Assembly: GCA_002361655.1 (NCBI GenBank)
Contig: DETM01000040.1
Coordinates: forward strand, 11,646-42,035
DNA: 30,390 bases
From: Prevotella sp. UBA3288
GTDB taxonomy: Bacteria; Bacteroidota; Bacteroidia; Bacteroidales; Bacteroidaceae
Direction: 5' to 3'
Each line of letters starts with the position of its first letter. Position 1 is the stretch's first letter. Of this stretch, positions 1 through 8,454 are shown piece after piece. The notes under the pieces were generated by a model. The model saw nothing but the letters and a program-made list of their open reading frames with translations. It searched no databases and was not told where the DNA came from. The position numbers and the translations under genes were made by a program.

Positions 1-18
1 CAACTGAGCCATATCGGC
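1..18 (-). tRNA. partial tRNA, probably tRNA-Thr (5' end only)
   Basis: Read on the minus strand from 18 down to 1, the sequence is gccgatatggctcagttg. This fits a tRNA 5' half: a seven-base acceptor strand GCCGATA, TG at positions 8-9, D-stem GCTC, then AGTTG of the D-loop. The start resembles bacterial tRNA-Thr genes, which often begin GCCGAT or GCTGAT. The anticodon lies beyond the left edge, so the amino acid is an inference. A strong promoter sits just upstream at 56-87. Confidence 0.6.
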
Positions 19-30
19 AACCCTTACAAT

Positions 31-50
31 GCTAACCTTTTTCCGTTAGC
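31..50. repeat. inverted repeat in the tRNA leader
   Basis: GCTAAC (31-36) and GTTAGC (45-50) form a 6-bp hairpin with an 8-nt loop. It lies between the promoter at 56-87 and the tRNA 5' end at 18, so it would be in the trimmed leader of the tRNA precursor. Confidence 0.35.
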
Positions 51-55
51 GGCTG

Positions 56-87
56 CAAAGGTAAACATTATTTTTGGTCTGAGCAAA
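56..87 (-). promoter_or_regulatory. Bacteroidetes-type promoter for the left-edge tRNA
   Basis: On the minus strand TTTG (87-84) is followed after exactly 20 nt by TACCTTTG (63-56). This matches the TTTG/TAnnTTTG (-33/-7) consensus of the Bacteroidetes primary sigma factor. Transcription would start near position 52 and enter the partial tRNA at 18. Confidence 0.7.
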
Positions 88-118
88 TTTTACGCCATCT
101 TTTTTCGACAACTGCTCA

Positions 119-167
119 TTTTTCCGTTGCTCCTTTATATAATTTTCCCATTTGCCCCTTTATATAA
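119..167. repeat. two-copy AT-rich tandem repeat
   Basis: Two adjacent units of about 24 and 25 bp (119-142 and 143-167) both end in ctttatataa and begin with a T-run followed by CC. They lie just after the stop codon of the minus-strand DUF3078 gene. The stretch 64-180 contains no gene; apart from this repeat and the promoter it is AT-rich spacer. Confidence 0.6.
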
Positions 168-180
168 TAAGGTCTAGCGC

Positions 181-1359
181 TTAGAAATTATAGGCGAAGC
201 CCAGCGACGAATACTCCTTGAACTGCCAATAGCCGAGTTTGTCGTCCCAATTGTTGGCATCGTCGAAGCGCGGGAAGAGGAACAGGTTGGCAGAGATGTA
301 TTTCGACACCTGAAGGGCAAAAGTGTTCTCCCACTCCAACTCGAAACGATGGTAACTGGTAAAACCGAAGAGGCGCGACTTCCATTTCACGTTGTCATTG
401 ATTTTCCACTCCAGCGAAGCCGTCACCTGCGAACCGAAGTCTGTCAGCGAGTGGGTGTGGCGGTCGGTCTTCACACCGAAACTGGCAGCCAGTCCCGCAC
501 GGTCCACATAGCGATAGTTGACAGCCAGCGGCGACAGGTTGACAGTACCGGTCAGACGTTTCTTGAAGGCCTCCACCTTATAGTCCATACCCAGACCGAC
601 ACTAAGGTTGAAGGGCGACATGAAGTCAGAGAAGGTCTTCTCGTTGTTGGCCTTGTAGCCCTGTGTGAACTGGGTGTAGGCCAGCACTTGCAGCGTGTAG
701 TACCACCGCTTGGCAGCCTGCAGGCCCACCTTGCTGGTCAGACGAATAAGGTCTTCGTTGGCCTTGAACTTATGGATGGTGTCTGAGGGCGATGTCTGGA
801 AGCCCAGTTTCAACTCCAGTTTATTCTCCCACTTCCATTTCGACTTGTTGTCGTAGTTGGCCTCCAGGGTCAGACTTCCTACGGCGGCATAGTTGCTCTC
901 GCCGCCCTTGTACCAGTTGCCGCTAACATAGTTCTGCATGAACTGCACGTAGCCGTCGCCTTTGTACTTCCAGAATTTTGGCTTTTCGATGACCACTTCC
1001 ACAGGTTCAGCCTCAGGCACATCGGGCATAGGCTCGGCCTGTTCGACCATCGGTACCACTTGAACGACAGGCTGATCGATAATATCCTGACGGATAGAGC
1101 CTGATGCCTCTTGTTCGGTCTGGGTGATCTGCACCAGGTCGGGACGCTTCAGGTAGACGTTCATCAATGCCTGATCGATGGCTTCGCTCACCTCGTCAGG
1201 ATTGTCGGAAGCAATAGACAGTCGGCTGTTGACCACCGAATGATAAAATGTCAGCGGGGCAAACAACCTGTAATATTGACCATTCACGGAGTCCGTCTTT
1301 TGAGTGGCATTGGCGCTGAGCGCGAAGGCAGCCACCATAAATAATGCAAATTTTCTCAT
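181..1359 (-). CDS. DUF3078 family exported protein
   Basis: The product is 392 residues, with a signal peptide (MRKFALFMVAAFALSANA) at the N-terminus. The open frame extends further upstream only through a TTG and across the promoter, so ATG 1359 is preferred. Residues of about 40-125 form a low-complexity, Val/Pro/Glu-rich segment. From there to the end are alternating aromatic/polar strands typical of an outer-membrane barrel, ending in ...LGFAYNF with a terminal Phe. Motifs such as GNWYKGGESN, TQFTQGY and GLGMDYK are characteristic of DUF3078, a Bacteroidetes family of unknown function thought to be an outer-membrane barrel. It is divergent from yidC with overlapping promoters and stands alone. 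Confidence 0.8.
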   Translation of the reverse strand: MRKFALFMVAAFALSANATQKTDSVNGQYYRLFAPLTFYHSVVNSRLSIASDNPDEVSEAIDQALMNVYLKRPDLVQITQTEQEASGSIRQDIIDQPVVQVVPMVEQAEPMPDVPEAEPVEVVIEKPKFWKYKGDGYVQFMQNYVSGNWYKGGESNYAAVGSLTLEANYDNKSKWKWENKLELKLGFQTSPSDTIHKFKANEDLIRLTSKVGLQAAKRWYYTLQVLAYTQFTQGYKANNEKTFSDFMSPFNLSVGLGMDYKVEAFKKRLTGTVNLSPLAVNYRYVDRAGLAASFGVKTDRHTHSLTDFGSQVTASLEWKINDNVKWKSRLFGFTSYHRFELEWENTFALQVSKYISANLFLFPRFDDANNWDDKLGYWQFKEYSSLGFAYNF

Positions 1360-1365
1360 AACTGC

Positions 1366-1400
1366 GTGCAAAGTTAGGAAAAAAATTCGTAACTTTGCAC
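1366..1400. promoter_or_regulatory. palindromic pair of divergent -7 elements (DUF3078 gene / yidC)
   Basis: GTGCAAAGTTA (1366-1376) and TAACTTTGCAC (1390-1400) are a perfect 11-bp inverted repeat around a 13-bp spacer. Each arm contains TAACTTTG, a TAnnTTTG -7 element, one reading left into the DUF3078 gene and one right into yidC. No clear TTTG -33 element is visible for either. The left arm ends only 9 nt before the DUF3078 start codon (ATG at 1359), while yidC has a leader of about 60 nt. Confidence 0.65.
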
Positions 1401-1462
1401 CTTGTTTGAAATAAAGTAGCAATAAGAACGGATTTTTTATAGTAAATCAGTAATTACAAAAG

Positions 1463-3355
1463 ATGAATAGAAACACTTTAATCGGTTTCAGCCTCATTGC
1501 GGTGATGCTCATCGTCTTCAGTTGGTTGAACCAGCCTTCACAGGAGGAAATCGATGCCTACTATCGTGCCCAAGACAGTATTGCCGCTGTGAAAGCAGCC
1601 GAGCAGAAGGCACAGCAAGCGGCCACCGAAGAAGCAAAGGCAGCGACCGTTGTGGCCGATTCTGCCGACCTGTTCTTCCCGTCGCTAACCGACTCGATGG
1701 CGGCTGTCAGCAAACTCGTCACCCTCAAGAACGACTCGCTGGAACTGACCTTCAACACGAAAGGAGGCACCATCGCCAGTGCTAAGATTCTTGGTCATAA
1801 GGACACGCTCAACAACTATGGCGTGACTCTGTTCAACGAGCACTCGCAGCAGATGAGTTTCGTCATTAAGACGCTCAACCAGTTTATCGAGACCAAGAAC
1901 CTTAACTTCACACCAAAGACAGAGGGCGACGGCTCGCTGACGATGACCGCACAGGCTCAGGACAACGGTTCGCTGGTGTTCCGCTACCGGCTGGGACCCG
2001 ACTATTTGCTTCACTTCTCTCTGCAAGTGAACGGACTGGCCGACCGCATGGACCCCACCAACAAGGAGATGACCATCGTATGGCAGGACTCCGTGCACCA
2101 GCAGGAGAAAGGTTTCACCTTTGAGAACCAGCGCTCGGCGCTCACCTATAAGTTCCGCGAGGGTGGCACTGACTATCTGACCGAGACATCGGAGAAGGAA
2201 GAGACGACAGAGGAGCCCATAGACTGGGTGGCCTTCAAGAACCAGTATTTCTCGGCAGTGCTCATCGCCAAGGATGGTTTCAACACCGGTGCCCAACTGA
2301 AGAGCATCCCGCAGGATAAAGAGACACGCATCCTGAAATACTACGAGGCCAAACTCCAAACATCCATTGACCCGACGGGGCAACAGCCTTCGGAGTTTGA
2401 GATGTACCTCGGTCCCAACGACTTCCACCTCATTCAGGATGTAGAAGAGCAGAGCACATTCAACAAGGATCTCGACCTGGAGAAACTGGTCTACCTGGGA
2501 TGGCCCCTGTTCCGCTATATCAACCGTTGGTTCACACTCCCCATCTTCGACGGTCTGACCAAGATCGGTCTGCCAATGGGCATCGTGCTCATCCTGATTA
2601 CACTGCTGCTGAAAGCCATCACCTACCCCATGGTGAAGAAGAGTTATATGTCGAGCGCCAAGATGCGCGTGCTCAAGCCAAAACTCGAAGAGGCCACTAA
2701 GCAGTATGACAAGCCGGAGGACCAGATGCAGAAACAGCAGGCCATGATGGGACTCTATGCCAAATACGGCGTCAGTCCGCTCGGCGGCTGTCTGCCCATG
2801 CTCATCCAGATGCCTATCTGGATTGCCATGTTCAACTTCGTGCCTAACGCCATACAGTTGCGCCGCGAGTCGTTCCTCTGGATGGACGACCTCTCGACCT
2901 ACGACCCCATACCTTTCATCGGACAGTGGGACACCAGCATCTGGCTCTTGGGCGACCACCTCTCACTGACTTGCATCCTGTTCTGCGTGAGCAACCTGGC
3001 CTACTCTTACATGACCATGCGTCAGCAGCGCGACCAGATGGTAGGTCAGCAGGCAGAACAGATGAAGATGATGCAGTGGATGATGTACCTCATGCCCCTC
3101 ATGTTCTTCTTCATCTTCAACGACTATTCCAGCGGTCTGAACTTCTACTATTTCATCTCGCTCTTCTTCTCTGCAGCCATCATGTGGACCCTTCGCAAGA
3201 CCACCGATGACGCAAAACTGCTGGCTAAACTGGAAGCCAAGTACAAAGAGAACCAGAACAACCCGAAGAAGCAAGGCGGACTGGCAGCACGCCTGGAGGC
3301 TCTGCAAAAACAGGCTGCCGAGATGCAGAAGCAACAGCAAATGAGAAAGAAATAA
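1463..3355 (+). CDS. yidC: membrane protein insertase YidC
   Basis: YidC inserts and folds inner-membrane proteins, alone or with SecYEG. The 630-residue product has the layout of Gram-negative YidC: an N-terminal transmembrane helix (residues about 5-22), a large periplasmic beta-domain (about 85-345) and a C-terminal five-helix 60KD_IMP core. The core includes the helical hairpin region (KKSYMSSAKMRVLKPKLEEA) and the GGCLPMLIQMPIWIAMF segment. The C-terminus is a basic, Gln/Lys-rich coiled tail, as expected for ribosome contact. Length is slightly above the E. coli protein (548 residues), as usual for Bacteroidetes. It is the first gene of an apparent four-gene operon and is driven by the -7 element at 1390-1397. 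There is no Shine-Dalgarno sequence. Confidence 0.97.
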   Translation: MNRNTLIGFSLIAVMLIVFSWLNQPSQEEIDAYYRAQDSIAAVKAAEQKAQQAATEEAKAATVVADSADLFFPSLTDSMAAVSKLVTLKNDSLELTFNTKGGTIASAKILGHKDTLNNYGVTLFNEHSQQMSFVIKTLNQFIETKNLNFTPKTEGDGSLTMTAQAQDNGSLVFRYRLGPDYLLHFSLQVNGLADRMDPTNKEMTIVWQDSVHQQEKGFTFENQRSALTYKFREGGTDYLTETSEKEETTEEPIDWVAFKNQYFSAVLIAKDGFNTGAQLKSIPQDKETRILKYYEAKLQTSIDPTGQQPSEFEMYLGPNDFHLIQDVEEQSTFNKDLDLEKLVYLGWPLFRYINRWFTLPIFDGLTKIGLPMGIVLILITLLLKAITYPMVKKSYMSSAKMRVLKPKLEEATKQYDKPEDQMQKQQAMMGLYAKYGVSPLGGCLPMLIQMPIWIAMFNFVPNAIQLRRESFLWMDDLSTYDPIPFIGQWDTSIWLLGDHLSLTCILFCVSNLAYSYMTMRQQRDQMVGQQAEQMKMMQWMMYLMPLMFFFIFNDYSSGLNFYYFISLFFSAAIMWTLRKTTDDAKLLAKLEAKYKENQNNPKKQGGLAARLEALQKQAAEMQKQQQMRKK

Positions 3356-3370
3356 CATTCCGCCGACAAT

Positions 3371-5539
3371 ATGAACAAGACTATCATTCTGGCCGCCATA
3401 CTCACATTGGCTACGGCTACCAACGTAAAGGCTGACGACGTGAACATTGGGAAACAGAACATCAAGGTAGAGAACGGTCTGATGACCCCCGAGGCGCTCT
3501 GGGCCATGGGGCGCATCGGCAGCACCGCCGCATCGCCCGACGGACAGCACATTGTCTATCAGGTGGGCTACTACAGCGTGAAGCAGAACAAGAGCCATCA
3601 GGTGCTCTACGTGATGAATGCCGACGGCACTGACAGCCGACTGCTCACCCAGAGCAGCAAGAACGAGACCGACGCGCAGTGGCTCACTGACAGCCGCATC
3701 GCCTTCATCAGCAGCGGCGAGATATGGGCCATGAACATCGACGGCAGCGAGCGTGTACAAATGTCGAAGACCGACGGCCAGGTGGAGGGCTTCCGCTTCT
3801 CGCCCGACCGTCAGAAGGTCATCATCCTGAAGAGTATCCCCTTCCACGAGGTTATCAAAGCGAACCCCGCCGACCTGCCCAAGGCCACGGGACGGTTGGT
3901 CACCGACCTGATGTACCGCCACTGGGACCACTACGTGGAGAGCATACAGCACCCCTTCGTCTGCAGCGTGACCGATGGTGCTGCCATCGGCACTGATATG
4001 GTCGATATCCTTGAGGGCGAACCCTATGAATGTCCGATGGAGCCCTTCGGCGGCATCGAGCAACTGGCTTGGAGCCCCGACTCGAAGCAGATTGCCTATA
4101 CTTGCCGCAAGAAGAATGGACTGGAATACAGCATCTCTACCGACTCTGACATTTTCTTATATAATATAGGTACGCGCGAGACTACCAACCTCTGCAAACC
4201 TGCCGACTACAAGGCTCCCGAAGTTAATCCTACCGTCACGCTGAGGGTACAGTCCGTCAATGCGCCCGAGAACCTGAAGAACAACGTGGGCTACGATCAG
4301 AACCCGCAGTTCTCGCCCGACGGAAAATATATCGCCTGGCAGTCCATGGAGCGCGACGGCTACGAGGCCGACCTCAATCGGCTGTGTGTCTATGAAATGG
4401 CTACAGGCCAAAAGCGTTACATCAACTGGAAATCTGACGTAGAGGCCTTCTGCTGGGCACCTGCAAAAGAGAAGCAGGCACAACTGTATTTCCTCAGCGT
4501 CTGGCACGGCTGTAATAATATGTACAGCGTCAACTGGAAGGGCGAAGTAAAGCAACTCACCGAGACCTGGGACGACTGGACCTCGCTGCAACTGGCCAAC
4601 GACGGCCGTCGCATCCTGGCCACACGCCAGAGCCAGTCGGTGCCCACCGACATCTATATGGTCACGCCGGGCAAGGACATCGCAAAGACCAAAATAGAAC
4701 AGATAACTCACGAGAACGAGCATATCCTCTCGCAGTTGAACCTCGGCAAGGTACAGCAATATTGGGTGCCCACCACCGACGGCAAGCAAGAACTCGTCTG
4801 GGTGATGCTGCCCGCCAACTATGAGGAGGGCAAGCGCTACCCCACACTGCTCTTCTGTGAGGGCGGCCCGCAGAGCCCCGTGTCGCAGTTCTGGAGTTAC
4901 CGCTGGAACTTCCAGATCATGGCAGCCCACGGCTACGTCATCGTGGCTCCCAACCGCCACGGACTGCCCGGCTTCGGACAGGAGTGGAAAGAGCAGATCA
5001 GCGGCGATTGGACCGGCCAATGCATGCAAGACTATCTGGCTGCCATCGACTTCGCTGCCGACTCGCTGCCTTTCGTCGACCGTGACCGCCTCGGTGCCGT
5101 CGGTGCCTCGTTCGGCGGTTTCAGCGTCTACTACCTGGCCGGCATCCACGAGAAACGCTTCAAGGCTTTCATCGCCCACGATGGTGCCTTCAACCTGGCG
5201 GCCATGTACACCGAGACCGAGGAGAACTGGTTCAGCAACTGGGAGTACGACGAGGCTTACTGGCATCGTCCGCAGATGCCTAACGCCAAGAAGACCTACC
5301 ACGACTCGCCGCACAAGATGGTGGAGAAATGGGACACCCCCATCCTCTGTATCCACGGCGAGAAGGACTACCGCATCAACTACACCCAGGGTATGTCGGC
5401 CTTCAACGCCGCCCGCATGAAGGGCATCGAGGCCCAACTGCTCATCTTCCCCGACGAGAACCACTGGGTGTTGAAGCCCCAGAACGGCATTCTCTGGCAG
5501 CGCACCTACTTCAACTGGCTCGACCGCTGGCTGAAATAA
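3371..5539 (+). CDS. S9 family (prolyl oligopeptidase-type) exported peptidase
   Basis: This is a 722-residue serine peptidase resembling dipeptidyl/acylaminoacyl peptidases, probably acting on peptides in the periplasm. The N-terminus MNKTIILAAILTLATATNVKA is a Sec signal peptide. Residues about 35-430 are a beta-propeller with repeated SPDGQ/SPDSKQ/SPDGKY strands. The C-terminal alpha/beta-hydrolase domain carries the catalytic triad: S580 in GASFGG, D666 in GEKDYRIN and H698 in DENHW. Length and order match S9 peptidases. It starts 15 nt after the yidC stop, so the two are probably co-transcribed, although no functional link to YidC is known. Subfamily (DPP IV, DPP5 or prolyl tripeptidyl peptidase) cannot be settled by eye. 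Confidence 0.92.
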   Translation: MNKTIILAAILTLATATNVKADDVNIGKQNIKVENGLMTPEALWAMGRIGSTAASPDGQHIVYQVGYYSVKQNKSHQVLYVMNADGTDSRLLTQSSKNETDAQWLTDSRIAFISSGEIWAMNIDGSERVQMSKTDGQVEGFRFSPDRQKVIILKSIPFHEVIKANPADLPKATGRLVTDLMYRHWDHYVESIQHPFVCSVTDGAAIGTDMVDILEGEPYECPMEPFGGIEQLAWSPDSKQIAYTCRKKNGLEYSISTDSDIFLYNIGTRETTNLCKPADYKAPEVNPTVTLRVQSVNAPENLKNNVGYDQNPQFSPDGKYIAWQSMERDGYEADLNRLCVYEMATGQKRYINWKSDVEAFCWAPAKEKQAQLYFLSVWHGCNNMYSVNWKGEVKQLTETWDDWTSLQLANDGRRILATRQSQSVPTDIYMVTPGKDIAKTKIEQITHENEHILSQLNLGKVQQYWVPTTDGKQELVWVMLPANYEEGKRYPTLLFCEGGPQSPVSQFWSYRWNFQIMAAHGYVIVAPNRHGLPGFGQEWKEQISGDWTGQCMQDYLAAIDFAADSLPFVDRDRLGAVGASFGGFSVYYLAGIHEKRFKAFIAHDGAFNLAAMYTETEENWFSNWEYDEAYWHRPQMPNAKKTYHDSPHKMVEKWDTPILCIHGEKDYRINYTQGMSAFNAARMKGIEAQLLIFPDENHWVLKPQNGILWQRTYFNWLDRWLK

Positions 5540-5547
5540 CGGGATAA

Positions 5548-5595
5548 CGAAACATCGAAACTTCGAAGCATCGAAACATCGAAATATCGAAACAA
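5548..5595 (+). repeat. six-unit 8-bp tandem repeat upstream of the MFS gene
   Basis: Six consecutive octamers read cgaaacat, cgaaactt, cgaagcat, cgaaacat, cgaaatat and cgaaacaa. They fill most of the 72-nt gap between the S9 peptidase stop and the MFS start codon, ending 16 nt before the ATG. The last 16 nt are A-rich, a usual translation-start context in Bacteroidetes. Confidence 0.85.
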
Positions 5596-5611
5596 CAAAA
5601 AAGAAAAACAA

Positions 5612-7375
5612 ATGACACAAGCGATTCAAAAGACTCTTCGTGACAGCGCAGGTATGCGCTGGACTGCTTTGCTGCTGCTGGCCCTCGCCATGTTCTGCAG
5701 TTATATCTTCATGGACATCCTGTCGCCCATTAAGGACCTGATGCTCTCCGAGCGCGGATGGAGCAGCACGGCCTTCGGCACCATGCAGGGTGCAGAGGTG
5801 TTTCTCAACGTGTTCGCCTTCTTCCTCATCTTTGCCGGCATCATTCTCGACAAGATGGGTGTGCGCTTCACTGCCGTGCTCTCTGCCGTGGTGATGCTCG
5901 TGGGCGCCATCATCAAGTGGTATGCCGTGAGCGACGGTTTTATAGGCACAGGACTGGAGGCATGGTTCAACGACAACCTGAACTACATTCCCCTGTTCGA
6001 CGAACTGGGCATCTCGCCCTTCTACGGTCCGAAGACCGAGATTATTAACGGCATCGAAGTGGTCATCCCCGGCATGCCTGCCTCAGCCAAACTGGCCGCC
6101 TGCGGCTTCATGATTTTCGGTTGTGGCTGCGAGATGGCCGGCATCACCGTCAGCCGCGGCATCGTGAAGTGGTTCAAGGGTCGCGACATGGCACTCGCCA
6201 TGGGCAGCGAGATGGCCCTGGCCCGTCTGGGTGTGGCTACGTGCATGATCTTCTCGCCCTATTTCGCCCGTCTGGGCGGCCACATCGACGTGAGCCGTTC
6301 GGTGGCCTTCGGTGTGGTGCTGCTCTGCATCGCCCTCATCATGACCATCGTCTATTTCGTCATGGACAAGAAACTGGATGCCCAGACCGGCGAGGCCGAA
6401 GAGAAGGACGATCCCTTCAAGGTCAGCGACCTGGGACAGATTCTCACCTCCAGCGGTTTCTGGCTCGTAGCCCTGCTCTGCGTGCTCTACTATTCAGCCA
6501 TTTTCCCCTTCCAGAAGTATGCCGTCAACATGTTGCAGTGCAACCTCACGCTTGAAACGCCAGCCGAGGGTTCCTTCTGGGCCGGCGACAGCGTCACCTT
6601 CGTCCAGTTCGGCATCATGCTACTGGTGGCCGTGCTCGGCTTTGCCAGCAACTTCCAGAAGCAGAAAGTCCGCCAGTATACGCTGCTCGGTCTGAGCATC
6701 GCATTCCTCATCGTCTATTGCTACATGGGCTATATGCGCCAGTCAGCCAGTGCCATCTTCGCCGTCTTCCCACTGTTGGCCGTACTTATCACCCCCATTC
6801 TTGGCGGCTATGTAGACCATAAGGGCAAGGCAGCCTCGATGCTCGTGTTGGGCTCGCTGCTGCTCATCGCCTGCCATCTCACCTTCGCCTTCGTTCTTCC
6901 GGCTTTCAAAGAGTATGCCGTCGGAGGTATCATCGTCGCCTATCTCACCATCCTGGTGCTTGGAGCATCGTTCTCACTGGTGCCTGCCTCTCTGTGGCCC
7001 AGCGTTCCCAAACTGGTGGAGCCTAAGATTATTGGTTCGGCCTATGCGCTGATCTTCTGGATCCAGAACATCGGCCTGTGGCTCTTCCCCCTGCTCATCG
7101 GCAAGGTGCTGGATGTCACGAATCCCGAACTGGTGGCCAAAGTCGTTGAATTCGATGCTGCCGTCAAGGCAGAGGTGGCCACTGGCGCAAAGACCATCGA
7201 GGTGGCTGAGGAGGAGATTGCCAAATTCTCTGAACAGATTGCCGTGCAGTACGACTACACCTGGCCGCTGGTGATGCTGGCCTGTCTGGGCGTGGCAGCC
7301 CTGCTGCTCGGTCTGGTGCTGAAGGTCGTCGACAAGAAGAAAGGTCTCGGACTGGAAGAGCCGAACATCAAATAA
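5612..7375 (+). CDS. MFS family transporter
   Basis: The 587-residue protein is strongly hydrophobic with about 12 predicted membrane helices, beginning at residues about 14-33 (TALLLLALAMFCSYIFMDIL). A typical MFS loop, GIILDKMGVRFT, follows helix 2 or 3, and a second one, GGYVDHKGKAASM, occurs in the C-terminal half. There are two long insertions. One, at about residues 110-150, is a periplasmic-type loop (YAVSDGF...FYGPKTEIINGIEVVIPG). The other is acidic and lies near the C-terminus before the last helix (about 505-550). The substrate cannot be told from sequence. The gene lies between a secreted peptidase and a patatin in the yidC operon, so peptide or amino-acid uptake is possible but unproven. 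Confidence 0.88.
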   Translation: MTQAIQKTLRDSAGMRWTALLLLALAMFCSYIFMDILSPIKDLMLSERGWSSTAFGTMQGAEVFLNVFAFFLIFAGIILDKMGVRFTAVLSAVVMLVGAIIKWYAVSDGFIGTGLEAWFNDNLNYIPLFDELGISPFYGPKTEIINGIEVVIPGMPASAKLAACGFMIFGCGCEMAGITVSRGIVKWFKGRDMALAMGSEMALARLGVATCMIFSPYFARLGGHIDVSRSVAFGVVLLCIALIMTIVYFVMDKKLDAQTGEAEEKDDPFKVSDLGQILTSSGFWLVALLCVLYYSAIFPFQKYAVNMLQCNLTLETPAEGSFWAGDSVTFVQFGIMLLVAVLGFASNFQKQKVRQYTLLGLSIAFLIVYCYMGYMRQSASAIFAVFPLLAVLITPILGGYVDHKGKAASMLVLGSLLLIACHLTFAFVLPAFKEYAVGGIIVAYLTILVLGASFSLVPASLWPSVPKLVEPKIIGSAYALIFWIQNIGLWLFPLLIGKVLDVTNPELVAKVVEFDAAVKAEVATGAKTIEVAEEEIAKFSEQIAVQYDYTWPLVMLACLGVAALLLGLVLKVVDKKKGLGLEEPNIK

Positions 7376-7388
7376 AAACCATGATTCT

Positions 7389-8345
7389 ATGAAGCACATC
7401 GCACTGACTATTCTGGCGACGCTGCTCTACATAAGCCCCACCTGCGCACAGCGTCCCAAGGTGGGGCTTGTGCTAGGCGGAGGCGGAGCCAAAGGAGCCG
7501 CAGAGGTAGGAGCACTGAAGGTCATCGAAGAGTCCGGCATCCACATCGACTATATCGCAGGCACCAGCATCGGTGCTATCGTGGGTGCGCTCTATGCCGC
7601 CGGCTACTCTGCCCATCAACTGGACTCGATGTTCTGTCAGCAGCAATGGATAGCGATGCTCACCGACCGCAACGACGAGTATAGCGGTGAGCCATACAAG
7701 ACCGTGAAAGGAGTCACTTATATCTTCGGTTTTCCCGTCATCGACCGTCAAAACCCGGCCTTCGGCGTGCTGCGCGGCGGCAAGGTGGAACAGACCATCG
7801 ACTCGATGTTGGCTTATCATGGCGACCAGGTGGAGTTCGAGAATCTGAAGATACCCTTTGCCTGTGTGGCTGCCGAGATGAAGACGGCTGAAGAGGTGGT
7901 GCTCAGCAAGGGCACCGTACCCCAGGCCATCCGTGCCTCGATGGCCATCCCCGGCATCTTCAAGCCCATCAGGATCAATGGCCGTTCGCTGGTCGACGGG
8001 GGTATGGTGAACAACCTGCCTGTCGACGTGGTACGCCGGATGGGGGCTGACATCGTCATCGCCATCGACCTGCAACAAGAGAAGCCCAAGAAGCGCAAAC
8101 CCATCGACCGGGCGCTCTGGGGCATCGCCGACACCTTTGGCGTGGGTGGTCTGGCCGAATGGATCATCGCACGGCCCGATATCAACAAATACTACGACAA
8201 CTGCGCCAATGCCGACATCTATATCAATCCCTCCATTCCCGACGACGATGCCTCCAGTTTCGGCAACCGCAGCATGGCCCGCATGATCGTCATCGGCGAA
8301 CAAGCCGCCCGACAACACTGGGACGAACTGGTCAGGCTGAAATAG
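7389..8345 (+). CDS. exported patatin-like phospholipase
   Basis: The 318-residue product is a patatin-family lipid acyl hydrolase with a Ser-Asp dyad. A signal peptide (residues 1-20, ending TCA-Q) indicates export to the periplasm or beyond. The glycine-rich oxyanion loop LGGGGAKGAAEVGAL follows at residues 29-43. The nucleophile S60 lies in GTSIG, and the catalytic D203 in VDGGMVNNLP. Many Bacteroidetes patatins carry a C-terminal BamA-like barrel and exceed 700 residues; this one stops after the hydrolase domain. It starts 13 nt after the MFS stop and is the last gene of the yidC operon. The likely role is phospholipid turnover in the envelope; the substrate is unknown. Confidence 0.92.
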   Translation: MKHIALTILATLLYISPTCAQRPKVGLVLGGGGAKGAAEVGALKVIEESGIHIDYIAGTSIGAIVGALYAAGYSAHQLDSMFCQQQWIAMLTDRNDEYSGEPYKTVKGVTYIFGFPVIDRQNPAFGVLRGGKVEQTIDSMLAYHGDQVEFENLKIPFACVAAEMKTAEEVVLSKGTVPQAIRASMAIPGIFKPIRINGRSLVDGGMVNNLPVDVVRRMGADIVIAIDLQQEKPKKRKPIDRALWGIADTFGVGGLAEWIIARPDINKYYDNCANADIYINPSIPDDDASSFGNRSMARMIVIGEQAARQHWDELVRLK

Positions 8346-8347
8346 GC

Positions 8348-8433
8348 TTTGAAGCCTCCAAACTACGGGTTTGAAGCCTCCAAACTACGACTTTGAAGCC
8401 TCCAAACTACGGGTTTGAAGCCTCCAAACTACG
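8348..8433 (+). repeat. four-copy 22-bp tandem repeat after the patatin gene
   Basis: Four units start at 8348, 8370, 8392 and 8414, each beginning with tttgaagcctccaaactacg and followed by a variable dinucleotide (gg, ac, gg). The 20-bp core is identical in all four. Within each unit TTTG and CAAA face each other around a GC-rich centre. The array begins 3 nt after the patatin stop codon and ends about 20 nt before the terminator at 8455-8497. No open frame of its own is evident. Confidence 0.9.
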
Positions 8434-8454
8434 GTTTGCACGGAGCGAACCTGC

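Noticed and set aside
1685..2959. Long minus-strand open frame (424 codons) opposite yidC
   Set aside because: It is antisense to a certain YidC frame, has shadow-like composition rich in His, Val and Leu, and shows no recognisable motif.
4157..5629. Long minus-strand open frame (490 codons) opposite the S9 peptidase
   Set aside because: The plus-strand frame has an intact catalytic triad. The antisense frame has no signal, domain or promoter, and its first residues come from the octamer repeat.
8348..8433. Possible CRISPR array
   Set aside because: Units are directly adjacent with no spacers of 25-40 bp, and no cas genes are present.
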